11,683 nucleotides of DNA from positions 1-11,683 of the forward strand of contig JBEKYH010000118.1 of assembly GCA_049511115.1 (NCBI GenBank), in the 5' to 3' direction. The notes under the pieces are model-generated. The model searched no databases. It had not been told where the DNA came from and was given only the letters and a program-made list of their open reading frames with translations. Both the position numbers and the translations under genes were made by a program. Positions 5,948-11,683 of the stretch are shown piece by piece. The DNA comes from JBEKYH01 sp049511115. GTDB lineage: Bacteria; Planctomycetota; Phycisphaerae; Tepidisphaerales; Tepidisphaeraceae. The stretch's first letter is position 1, and each line of letters opens with the position of its first letter.

Positions 5948-7665
5948 CGCGCCACCCGGCGGGCGAGTGATACCGTGAAGATGCCCCAGGGATCCACATC
6001 CTGCTCGATCTTTTCAAACCCCGCCGCGCGCACCAGTTCGTCCATCTCCCCCTGCGACCGCCGGCGCATGATCCACGGCTTTCCCTCCCGGTTGGTCAGC
6101 GCCCGCGCGATGAATTCCACCTGCGGATGCCACGGCTGGCAGGTGTAAAGCAGGTACCCGCCCTCATCCATCGCGTCGGCGATCCCCTGCAGCGACCGCA
6201 GCACCGGCGCGTTTTCCGGGAATAGTTCGTAAAGCCCCGACGTCACCGCGATTGTCGGGCGCGGCGTCTGCGCCGCCAGCGATACCCGGTCAAACGCGTC
6301 GGCTTGAGCGAACGTGACCCGGGACAGTTGCAACTCGCCGGCGAGCTTCCGTGCGGCATCGAGATTAGCCTGCCGATAGTCACGCAACGTCGCTGAAACC
6401 TCAACGCCATTCGACCGCTTCATCGTCTCCAGCACATATCTCCCCGGTCCCGAAGCGATGTCGAGAATATGCACCGCTCGACCCGATTCATTTACGCGAT
6501 CAATCGCACTGGCGAGCAGGCGCTCAATGTTCTCGCGCCGCACGCGGATGCCGCGCCAGCCGATGGCGTTGAGATAGAAATAGTCGATCAATTTGCCCAA
6601 AGGCGTCACTCCGCGCGGCTTGTTTTCGTAGACGTAATCCAACGTGATGCCGGAGTCGAAGCCCGTTTCCCATCCGAGCTTTATTCCTGTGGAGAGTCGC
6701 CCATACATTTTCATGGCGGTGCGCGTGATACCCCAGCGCGCCGCTCCCGGCCCGCGCAGGAGATCATATTCCGTGCGCGAAAATCCTCCCTTGTCCGCTT
6801 CCAGCAATCCGTCATTCTCCGCCGGACGGGCAAAGCATTCCTCCAGAAAATCGCGCGTGCGATCCACCACGCGCTGCCGCTGCGTCTCGGTAAACAGGGA
6901 GTGATAAAAGTCGCCGTACACTTCCATCTGCTTAATCGGCGATCCCAACCGCGCAAAGAATTTCTGCTGCGCCCCCAGTTCAACGACCCAATCCTTCCCC
7001 GCCGCCAGCAGCAGTGTCGGCGTGCGAATCGCGGCCGCGTCAGCAATGAGCCTTGTGCCCGCGTCGTGCAAATCGAGCAGGATATTCACGGCGATATTGC
7101 GGAAAATCAGCGGGTCGGCGTCATATGCGGCGGCCTGCTGCGCATCGTGCGTGAGCAACTTCGCCTTTACGTAACTCTTCACGGATCCGCCCGGTAAGAC
7201 CTTCTCCTTGAGCCGCAATGACGGCACCGCCAGGGGAACATACAATTTCACTCGAAACGCCGGCGCCGCCAGCACCATCGCGCGAATCGGCGGCGCGAAA
7301 TCATGCACCCAGGCCGCCGCGATCACCGCGCCCACGCTCGCGGCCACCACCGCCGCGTTCTGCAGTGAAACCCCATGCTCCCGCGCGACATGCCGCGCGA
7401 ACCAATCGGCGTCCTTGATCACCGCTCCCAGATTGGCGGCGCAGCCCCGATTACCGGGCGATTTGCCGTGCCCGCGCTGGTCCCAGGCAAACACCGCCGT
7501 TTCCGGCATACTTAGCGACTGCACCGTCTCTTCCCACCGCCCCGAATGCTCATGTCCGCGGTGAAAGAGAAGAATCGCCCGGGATGAAAGCCCGTCAGGG
7601 AGCCAGGCTCGATAGAAGAGCGAGGCGCCGTCCCAACTCACAAAGGTGTGCTCGGTCATCCGCAT
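5944..7665 (-). CDS. ynbC: Alpha/beta-hydrolase/class I methyltransferase fusion (YnbC-like)
   Basis: This 573-residue protein joins two enzymes. Residues 1 to about 280 are an alpha/beta hydrolase of the monoacylglycerol lipase/serine aminopeptidase S33 type. They contain the oxyanion region HRGHEHSGRW (35-44), DQRGHGKS (62-69), the nucleophile elbow AASVG (108-112, S110, with Ala in place of the first Gly), a probable Asp at 225 and His at 255 in DFYHSLF. Residues from about 310 on are a SAM-dependent methyltransferase with motif I DIASGPGRY (402-410) and a Methyltransf_20-like C-terminus. E. coli YnbC (about 585 residues) has the same fusion. Acyl-ester cleavage plus methylation of a lipid or its headgroup is plausible but unproven. 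No membrane segment is visible, so it is probably cytoplasmic. A weak GGCGGA lies before ATG 7665; a second ATG two codons on is possible. It is first in a two-gene operon. Confidence 0.86.
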   Translation of the reverse strand: MRMTEHTFVSWDGASLFYRAWLPDGLSSRAILLFHRGHEHSGRWEETVQSLSMPETAVFAWDQRGHGKSPGNRGCAANLGAVIKDADWFARHVAREHGVSLQNAAVVAASVGAVIAAAWVHDFAPPIRAMVLAAPAFRVKLYVPLAVPSLRLKEKVLPGGSVKSYVKAKLLTHDAQQAAAYDADPLIFRNIAVNILLDLHDAGTRLIADAAAIRTPTLLLAAGKDWVVELGAQQKFFARLGSPIKQMEVYGDFYHSLFTETQRQRVVDRTRDFLEECFARPAENDGLLEADKGGFSRTEYDLLRGPGAARWGITRTAMKMYGRLSTGIKLGWETGFDSGITLDYVYENKPRGVTPLGKLIDYFYLNAIGWRGIRVRRENIERLLASAIDRVNESGRAVHILDIASGPGRYVLETMKRSNGVEVSATLRDYRQANLDAARKLAGELQLSRVTFAQADAFDRVSLAAQTPRPTIAVTSGLYELFPENAPVLRSLQGIADAMDEGGYLLYTCQPWHPQVEFIARALTNREGKPWIMRRRSQGEMDELVRAAGFEKIEQDVDPWGIFTVSLARRVAR

Positions 7666-7677
7666 AGATTGTCCGCC

Positions 7678-7700
7678 CGCGCCCAGAGACTCGCGCCCAG
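7678..7700. repeat. Nine-base direct repeat before ynbC
   Basis: CGCGCCCAG occurs at 7678-7686 and again at 7692-7700, a 14-nt period, starting 13 nt upstream of the ynbC start codon on the minus strand. Placed in the leader or promoter-proximal region, it could be a regulator binding site, but high GC makes chance a real alternative. Confidence 0.25.
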
Positions 7701-7714
7701 GAGAATCAGGATAC

Positions 7715-7735
7715 CGCCGCGTTGTCGGCGCGGCG
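7715..7735. repeat. GC-rich inverted repeat in the divergent spacer
   Basis: CGCCGCG (7715-7721) and CGCGGCG (7729-7735) form a perfect 7-bp stem with a 7-nt loop, about 50 nt upstream of ynbC. It lies between the divergent ynbC-like gene (minus) and the small membrane protein gene (plus). It may be an operator for ynbC or a leader hairpin in its transcript. No convincing minus-strand promoter is visible nearby. Confidence 0.3.
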
Positions 7736-7787
7736 AGGAAAGGGAACCAATCGAATGAGTAGACAGCCGGGCGATAGCGAAGGTTTG

Positions 7788-7816
7788 TTGAGGCTACCTG
7801 CTTTTAGGTGTATCGT
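7788..7816 (+). promoter_or_regulatory. Candidate promoter for the small membrane protein gene
   Basis: TTGAGG (7788-7793) and TATCGT (7811-7816) are separated by 17 nt, each matching four of six consensus bases. Transcription would start near 7823 and give a leader of about 45 nt ending in the strong GGGAGG ribosome site (7857-7862). Moderate to weak by eye. Confidence 0.35.
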
Positions 7817-7868
7817 GCCGTAAGTTAGCAGCCGTTCTCGTGCGCCGGCAATATCCGGGAGGTATCTG

Positions 7869-8297
7869 ATGCGCTACTCTGATCTGATCCAGTTGTATTT
7901 CGAGCGATCCAACGCCTTGCAGTGGTATTGGACGCTATACGTCGTCATCGTCGGCGGGCTGCTGGCGTTTTCCTCGCTGCGCGTGCGCCGCGACGCGATC
8001 ACCGGATTGTTAGTGACCTTTTTATTCTGCATGTTTGCCTACAAGAACCTGGGGGCCATTCACGACACGACCGACCAGCGCGCCGCCGCGTTGCAGGCCA
8101 TCCGACAGACGCCCGATGTCGGGGTGGACTCCGCCAATGTCAGCCAGACGCGGCAAATCCTCGAGCCGACCCTGATTTCGCCAGACTATGAAGGCACGCG
8201 CGATTTTCACGTCGCCAGCGATTTGCTGACGATTGCCGCCCTGTGGGCGATGGAGTTGCGACGGATGCGCATGGCGCGGGAGCAAGCCGGGAAGTAG
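7869..8297 (+). CDS. Small membrane protein of unknown function
   Basis: I do not recognise a family. The 142-residue product has a short amphipathic start, a first membrane helix at about 19-37 (WYWTLYVVIVGGLLAF), a short basic turn (RVRRD, 38-42; positive-inside suggests a cytoplasmic loop) and a second helix at about 43-61. A roughly 50-residue hydrophilic region (64-115) with AHDTTDQ-like character follows, then a weakly hydrophobic segment (118-128) and a basic C-terminus (RRMRMAR). The topology predicts that both ends of the first hairpin face the periplasm unless the third segment spans the membrane. The reading frame is supported by GGGAGG (7857-7862) six bases before ATG and by coding-like third-position GC. 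It is divergent from the ynbC operon and is probably a single-gene transcript. Confidence 0.8.
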   Translation: MRYSDLIQLYFERSNALQWYWTLYVVIVGGLLAFSSLRVRRDAITGLLVTFLFCMFAYKNLGAIHDTTDQRAAALQAIRQTPDVGVDSANVSQTRQILEPTLISPDYEGTRDFHVASDLLTIAALWAMELRRMRMAREQAGK

Positions 8298-8357
8298 GAT
8301 GTGATCCACGGAGGGCTGCAATTCCGCAATAAACTCCCCACGCCGGCGTTTTTTCTC

Positions 8358-8386
8358 TTGACGTATCGGGTCTCTGGCGATTTGAT
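8358..8386 (+). promoter_or_regulatory. Promoter of the LEPR-XLL protein gene
   Basis: TTGACG (8358-8363), five of six matches to the -35 box, is followed after 17 nt by TTTGAT (8381-8386), four of six matches to the -10 box. The start near 8393 leaves a leader of about 45 nt containing GGAGG (8426-8430), nine bases before the ATG at 8440. Confidence 0.5.
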
Positions 8387-8439
8387 TTACGGTCAGTTGC
8401 ATCTGTGCATTTGGGCCCCGGACTCGGAGGTAATCAAAA

Positions 8440-9387
8440 ATGGCGCAACTCTTCAAATCTACACGTCTTGCGACACTCACTCGTTCTGCCGCAAAAAATA
8501 AGGGTGCAGACCGCACTCCTGTTGTCAGGCTGGAGGCACTTGAAGATCGACGCCTTCTCTCGACCACGGTAGTAACGCCCGTGCCGCCTATTTCACTTGG
8601 GATTGTGTTACACGAGCTCCCGGAAGTGAGTTTCACCGCCGACCTGGGCAATTTCGTGGCGGACGCGCCGGCAAGCCGCCTTTCCGCGGACATCAATTGG
8701 GGCGATGGCACAAGCTCCAACGGCATGATCGTGGCCGATGGCAGCGTCGCCGCCAGTGCGGCGGGCGCCAGCGCAACGGTGATGAAATACGAAGTGGACG
8801 GCACCCACACATATAAAGACGCCGGCGTATATCCCATTACGGCCACCGTTCTTGAGCAAGGCCCGACTGGGACAACGTATGTCCTGCTCCTCGATACTTT
8901 CCATGACACGGCCATCGTCGCCCATGGCAATACGGATTTAGATGGGACGATTTCCGGCACCTATCTGGCGGCGCCAAGTCCAAGCCCCGTCGCTTCGCCC
9001 ACTGCGATCATTCTCGGCGCTGAATATATCTTCACCGGCACGGGAACCGCCGGCGCGCTTGGCCCTGTCGCCGCCAAGGGCGACATCGTCCTGCCCAGCC
9101 CGGTGGCTGCGACCGGCGTCGCGACGGGAACGCTGACTCTTACCAGCATCAGCACCACGCCTGCCGATTCCGGATCAGTGACCCTGAAACTCATCGGCCC
9201 GATCCAAAAAGGCAAAGGCACGCTACCCGCGACGATGAGTTATGTGATCACCGGCGGCACCGGCGCGTTCGCGGGGGCAACGGGCGTCGGCACCATCGCC
9301 ATCACGCTGGGAAGTGATAACTCGTTTACGTTTGATATTACGTCGCTGTTGCCGACGACGTCGCTTCCGTCGACGGTGTTGGTGTAG
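8440..9387 (+). CDS. Short LEPR-XLL extracellular protein with PKD-like domain
   Basis: This 315-residue protein has no normal signal peptide. A basic N-terminus (1-29) leads into RLEALEDRRLLS (30-41), a version of the LEPR-XLL motif found near the N-terminus of many planctomycete surface or secreted proteins and thought to serve sorting or anchoring. Next comes a PKD-like beta-sandwich (about 63-137) with INWGDGTSS (85-93) and GTHTYKDAGVYPI (121-133). A second beta-rich domain (about 165-300) contains regular G-TGTLTL and VTLKLIGP strands and ends in GGTGAFAGATGVGTI (272-286), a turn motif also seen in allene-oxide-cyclase/dirigent-like barrels. The composition is Thr/Ala/Gly/Ser-rich with no cysteines seen. 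No catalytic motif is visible, and adhesion or cell-surface structure is inferred. It is short for a class whose members are often over 1000 residues. It has its own promoter. Confidence 0.82.
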   Translation: MAQLFKSTRLATLTRSAAKNKGADRTPVVRLEALEDRRLLSTTVVTPVPPISLGIVLHELPEVSFTADLGNFVADAPASRLSADINWGDGTSSNGMIVADGSVAASAAGASATVMKYEVDGTHTYKDAGVYPITATVLEQGPTGTTYVLLLDTFHDTAIVAHGNTDLDGTISGTYLAAPSPSPVASPTAIILGAEYIFTGTGTAGALGPVAAKGDIVLPSPVAATGVATGTLTLTSISTTPADSGSVTLKLIGPIQKGKGTLPATMSYVITGGTGAFAGATGVGTIAITLGSDNSFTFDITSLLPTTSLPSTVLV

Positions 9388-9468
9388 AGCGACTGCCGAC
9401 GTTGAATGACTGCCGCGCGCTTTGAATGGGAACGCTTTGACCGGGAACATGCTTTCTGGGTTGGCCTT

Positions 9469-9477
9469 TGCTAAAAT
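9469..9477 (+). promoter_or_regulatory. Extended -10 promoter of the toxin-antitoxin module
   Basis: TGCTAAAAT is an extended -10 element (TG, one base, then TAAAAT with five of six matches). It has no good -35 at the right distance, which is typical of extended -10 promoters. Transcription would start near 9484, about 23 nt before the antitoxin ATG. TTGACC occurs at 9437-9442 and again at 9477-9482, flanking the element; this could be an operator but is short. Confidence 0.45.
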
Positions 9478-9506
9478 TGACCAGTCGGCATTTTTCCGGG
9501 TGAATC

Positions 9507-9761
9507 ATGACTCTGAGCGTAACAGTTCCACCTCATATCGAAGCGAAATTGCGCGAAAGGGCCGCCGCCGATGGGCAGCCGCTTGATGTTTACGCCTCTA
9601 AGGTACTCGCCGACGCCGTCACCGCCCCAACGATCGATGAGATTCTCGCGCCGGTACGGGAGGATTTTGCCAAATCGGGAGTGAGCGAGGAGGAACTCCT
9701 CAATCTGGGGCGCCAGGAACTTAAGGCGCTTCGAGCTGAAAAAAAGGCAAAACCCGCTTGA
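9507..9761 (+). CDS. Antitoxin-like protein, probable ribbon-helix-helix
   Basis: This 84-residue protein opens with a short strand and two helices (MTLSVTVPPHIEAKLRERA, then PLDVYASKVLADAV), the pattern of ribbon-helix-helix antitoxins that dimerise to bind their own promoter. The second half (about 43-80) is helical and charged and probably wraps the toxin; it ends in a lysine-rich tail (AEKKAKPA). The role is called mainly from context: it overlaps a PIN-domain gene by four bases and has a promoter directly upstream. A weak GGGTGA lies close to the ATG. It matches small companions of PIN toxins in many bacteria. Named families such as RelB or VapB cannot be assigned by eye. Confidence 0.75.
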   Translation: MTLSVTVPPHIEAKLRERAAADGQPLDVYASKVLADAVTAPTIDEILAPVREDFAKSGVSEEELLNLGRQELKALRAEKKAKPA

Positions 9762-10222
9762 GCGCGCGAGCTGTGTACGACTCGATGGTCTTCTTGCAGT
9801 GGGCGGCGCTCCCCGCCGATCGTCAGCACGGAACAGTTCGAGCCCTCTATGATGGAGCCATTCGGCTTTGCCTCAGTTCCGAACTGGTGGCGGAAGTCCG
9901 CGACCTATTGGGACGTCCAAATATTCGTGCCAAGTCACCGAATCTCACAGATGCACGAATTGCGGCAGTATTGGCCGAGGCAAGCAGGCATGCCGATTGG
10001 TTCCAGCACGTTCCCCATGTCTTTACGCTCAAGAGTCATTCTGACGATGATCACCTTTTTAATCTTGCCATTGAGGCGAAGGCAGAGTATCTCGTTACGT
10101 GGGAGAACCGAATTCTCCGTTTACACGCGGGCAAGACCGATGACGCCAAGCGGCTGCGAGAACTGAATCCCGCGCTAAAGATATTAAGTCCCCCGACGCT
10201 CGTTACCGCATTGCGAGTCTAA
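9758..10222 (+). CDS. PIN-domain toxin (putative ribonuclease)
   Basis: This 154-residue protein has the layout of the COG1569-type PIN toxin family, metal-dependent RNases usually held inactive by the upstream antitoxin. Visible acidic positions are D8 in VYDSMVFLQ, E42 and E46 in LSSELVAEVRDLL, the DDDH cluster at 96-99, and E116 in YLVTWENRIL, where many members have Asp. The residue two after D8 is Met, not the common Asn. The start is TTG at 9758, overlapping the antitoxin TGA as TTGA, with AAAAAGG (9741-9747) ten bases upstream. GTG at 9773 is an alternative, but it would leave only two residues before the first aspartate. No separate promoter is visible, so coupling to the antitoxin is expected. 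The target RNA is unknown. Confidence 0.85.
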   Translation: MSARAVYDSMVFLQWAALPADRQHGTVRALYDGAIRLCLSSELVAEVRDLLGRPNIRAKSPNLTDARIAAVLAEASRHADWFQHVPHVFTLKSHSDDDHLFNLAIEAKAEYLVTWENRILRLHAGKTDDAKRLRELNPALKILSPPTLVTALRV

Positions 10223-10244
10223 CAACATTGGCGGGCGTGGTTCA

Positions 10245-11683
10245 TCACTTCCCCGCCGCCGCCTTGAACCGGGCAAGCTGTCCTGTCATGAACGCATCCC
10301 CCGGCTCAATCTGCAGGGCCTTTGTCTCCAACTGCACCGAAACCGCCGGCTTGCCGATGTGATAATTCACCTCGGCCAGAGTGTCGATCATGGCCGCATC
10401 GTCCGGGTCCGCCGTGACGGCGGCGGTGGCGAGTTTCAGGGCGTCATCCAGTTTTTCATCACATTTGGCTTCGAGCCAGGCCAGATCGTTCGTCAGCCTC
10501 GGATTATTCGGATCGGCATCCAGCTTAGCTTTGGCGCTTTGGTATGCGGCGGCGAAGAAATTGCTGGCGTCGGCCGCGCGGTTGCGGCTTTTTAGTTCGG
10601 GGACCATATCAATGGCGATGTCCGGGTCGCTGGGCTTGAGTCGGATCAATTCCGCAATTTCATTATTGACCCCCACCTCATCCTTCCGATTTAGCGCGGC
10701 GCGAAGGTAATACCAGTGAACCTCCGCCCAGATTTGATCCTCGGTTACGACCCATGTGCGTCCGTGTCCGTCGTTCATTTGTAGCGTGTTCTTGGTGTCG
10801 CCGCCGAGGATGCTCATGGCGGCTTTCTTGGCGTCTCCCGCGGCCTCATAGTCGTCGCGCGCCAGGGCCAAGGCCGAAAGGTTGAAATAGGCGTTGGGTT
10901 CGTTGACCTGTTGGTAGGCCGGATCCGAGGGAAGCAACGTTTGCTCATCGCCGGGAGGCATGGCTAGAAAGGCGTTAAATTCCGCCTCGGCTTCGGGAAT
11001 CCAACGCATGTTCACCAGAAATTCGCCTGTTTCAAAACGTCCCACGCGCGACAGGGCATTGGCGTCAAATGCGGCCTTGCGCGCTGCCGCGGCCAGGTCC
11101 GGCTGGTTCAGACGCTGTTCAATCCGGGCCATCGCGTATTGCAGTTTAGCAGTCTGAATGAAATCCGCTGCCAGCTTTTGATCTCCGTCATATCCCGCCA
11201 GCGGTCCGTGATCAGCGTGAAGGGCGAAGAGGCGCGAGAGAGGCAGAGGCACGCTCTGCCGGTCGACCGGCGCGCCGCGCTTGATCTCCCGGCGCAGCAG
11301 TTGGGCGGCATCGTCGTAATGCTGATCGGCCTCGTCGGCATCCACCAGTGTATTGACCAGGAAATCCACCTCGCCCTTGTCATCACTGGGCGATTTCATC
11401 TCCGTCGCCACCGCCTGACCGAATAGAGCCTCCCACTGCTTGGCCCCGGTTTCCATCCAGGCCATCCCGTACAGCGCCGCCAGCGCCGGATCATCGGCGG
11501 GCGGATCGGTGCGGCGGAATTTGCTCAGCTTCGCCGTATCGTCGGGCACGGTCCGCAAATCATGGAAAATCTGCCACCGGACCGAATTGCTCGGGTCCTC
11601 GTAGATCAAGCGGGCCAACGCATCAAATCCGTCTCCATGTTCGAGGTTGGCCAGCGCCTCCACAGCGTTCTTGCGATGGTCTT
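10245..11683 (-). CDS. TPR-repeat protein, 5' end outside the window
   Basis: The minus-strand frame stays open to the window edge, so at least 478 residues are visible and the true N-terminus is missing. A GTG at 11663 is possible as a start, but there is no reason to prefer it: the codons before it (HRKNA) continue smoothly. The first visible part, EALANLEHGDGFDALARLIYEDP and onward, resembles HEAT-like helical repeats. The rest is TPR-like helical pairs, clearest near 316-345 (numbering from that GTG), 360-385, 389-422 (TNDLAWLEAKCDEKLDDALK) and 423-452 (MIDTLAEVNYHIGKPAVSVQ), each ending in a D/P-rich turn such as ADPDDA or IEPGDA. Such proteins act as scaffolds. Some planctomycete relatives join an N-terminal protease to C-terminal repeats, which cannot be checked here. 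It converges with the toxin gene, 22 nt apart. Confidence 0.85.
   Translation of the reverse strand, partial: DHRKNAVEALANLEHGDGFDALARLIYEDPSNSVRWQIFHDLRTVPDDTAKLSKFRRTDPPADDPALAALYGMAWMETGAKQWEALFGQAVATEMKSPSDDKGEVDFLVNTLVDADEADQHYDDAAQLLRREIKRGAPVDRQSVPLPLSRLFALHADHGPLAGYDGDQKLAADFIQTAKLQYAMARIEQRLNQPDLAAAARKAAFDANALSRVGRFETGEFLVNMRWIPEAEAEFNAFLAMPPGDEQTLLPSDPAYQQVNEPNAYFNLSALALARDDYEAAGDAKKAAMSILGGDTKNTLQMNDGHGRTWVVTEDQIWAEVHWYYLRAALNRKDEVGVNNEIAELIRLKPSDPDIAIDMVPELKSRNRAADASNFFAAAYQSAKAKLDADPNNPRLTNDLAWLEAKCDEKLDDALKLATAAVTADPDDAAMIDTLAEVNYHIGKPAVSVQLETKALQIEPGDAFMTGQLARFKAAAGK

Noticed and set aside
6469..7197. Plus-strand open frame of 242 codons inside the ynbC-like gene
   Set aside because: Antisense to a gene with clear hydrolase and methyltransferase motifs; no recognisable domain of its own.
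8340..8354. Palindrome ACGCCGGCGT followed by six T as an intrinsic terminator after the small membrane protein
   Set aside because: The palindrome has no spare loop, so only about a 3-bp stem can form; too weak to call as a terminator.
7869..10222. A defence island or mobile element around the toxin-antitoxin pair
   Set aside because: No transposase, integrase, terminal repeats, tRNA or target duplications are visible, and one TA pair alone is not evidence of an island.

Overview
The window reads as a chromosomal segment of a GC-rich (roughly 60% by eye) bacterium, most likely a member of the Planctomycetota. Three things point there: the RpoA and ribosomal protein sequences have the look of that phylum; a secreted-type protein carries the N-terminal LEPR-XLL-like motif RLEALEDRRLLS; and ordinary housekeeping genes sit beside loosely packed, mostly monocistronic accessory genes. 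A placement near Phycisphaerae/Tepidisphaerales is possible, but I cannot establish it from the sequence alone.

Positions 1-2893 (+) hold the end of the alpha-type ribosomal protein operon: the last seven codons of rpmJ (L36), then rpsM (S13), rpsK (S11), rpoA (RNA polymerase alpha) and rplQ (L17). rpsD (S4), which lies between rpsK and rpoA in E. coli, is absent, as in Bacillus. In its place is a 204-nt spacer with several potential hairpins, one of which would sequester the rpoA Shine-Dalgarno sequence. RpoA and L17 both carry unusual C-terminal tails.

Positions 3021-4620 (+) hold a strong sigma70-like promoter and a processive family 2 glycosyltransferase of the cellulose synthase/CslA type. 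It converges, with one nucleotide between stop codons, on a two-gene minus-strand operon (4622-7665). That operon encodes a two-domain alpha/beta-hydrolase/methyltransferase and a two-domain PAP2-type/dual-specificity phosphatase, overlapping by ATGA. The pair matches E. coli YnbC and YnbD in domain content and order, but the usual CDP-alcohol phosphotransferase and cytidylyltransferase partners (YnbA, YnbB) are not present. A role in building or remodelling an unusual membrane lipid is the most economical inference.

Positions 7869-9387 (+) hold a small unknown membrane protein and a short LEPR-XLL extracellular protein with a PKD-like domain. Positions 9469-10222 (+) hold a compact toxin-antitoxin module (RHH-like antitoxin and PIN toxin). 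Positions 10245-11683 (-) hold the C-terminal part of a TPR-repeat protein whose start lies beyond the window. I see no tRNA, rRNA, CRISPR array, insertion sequence or phage gene.
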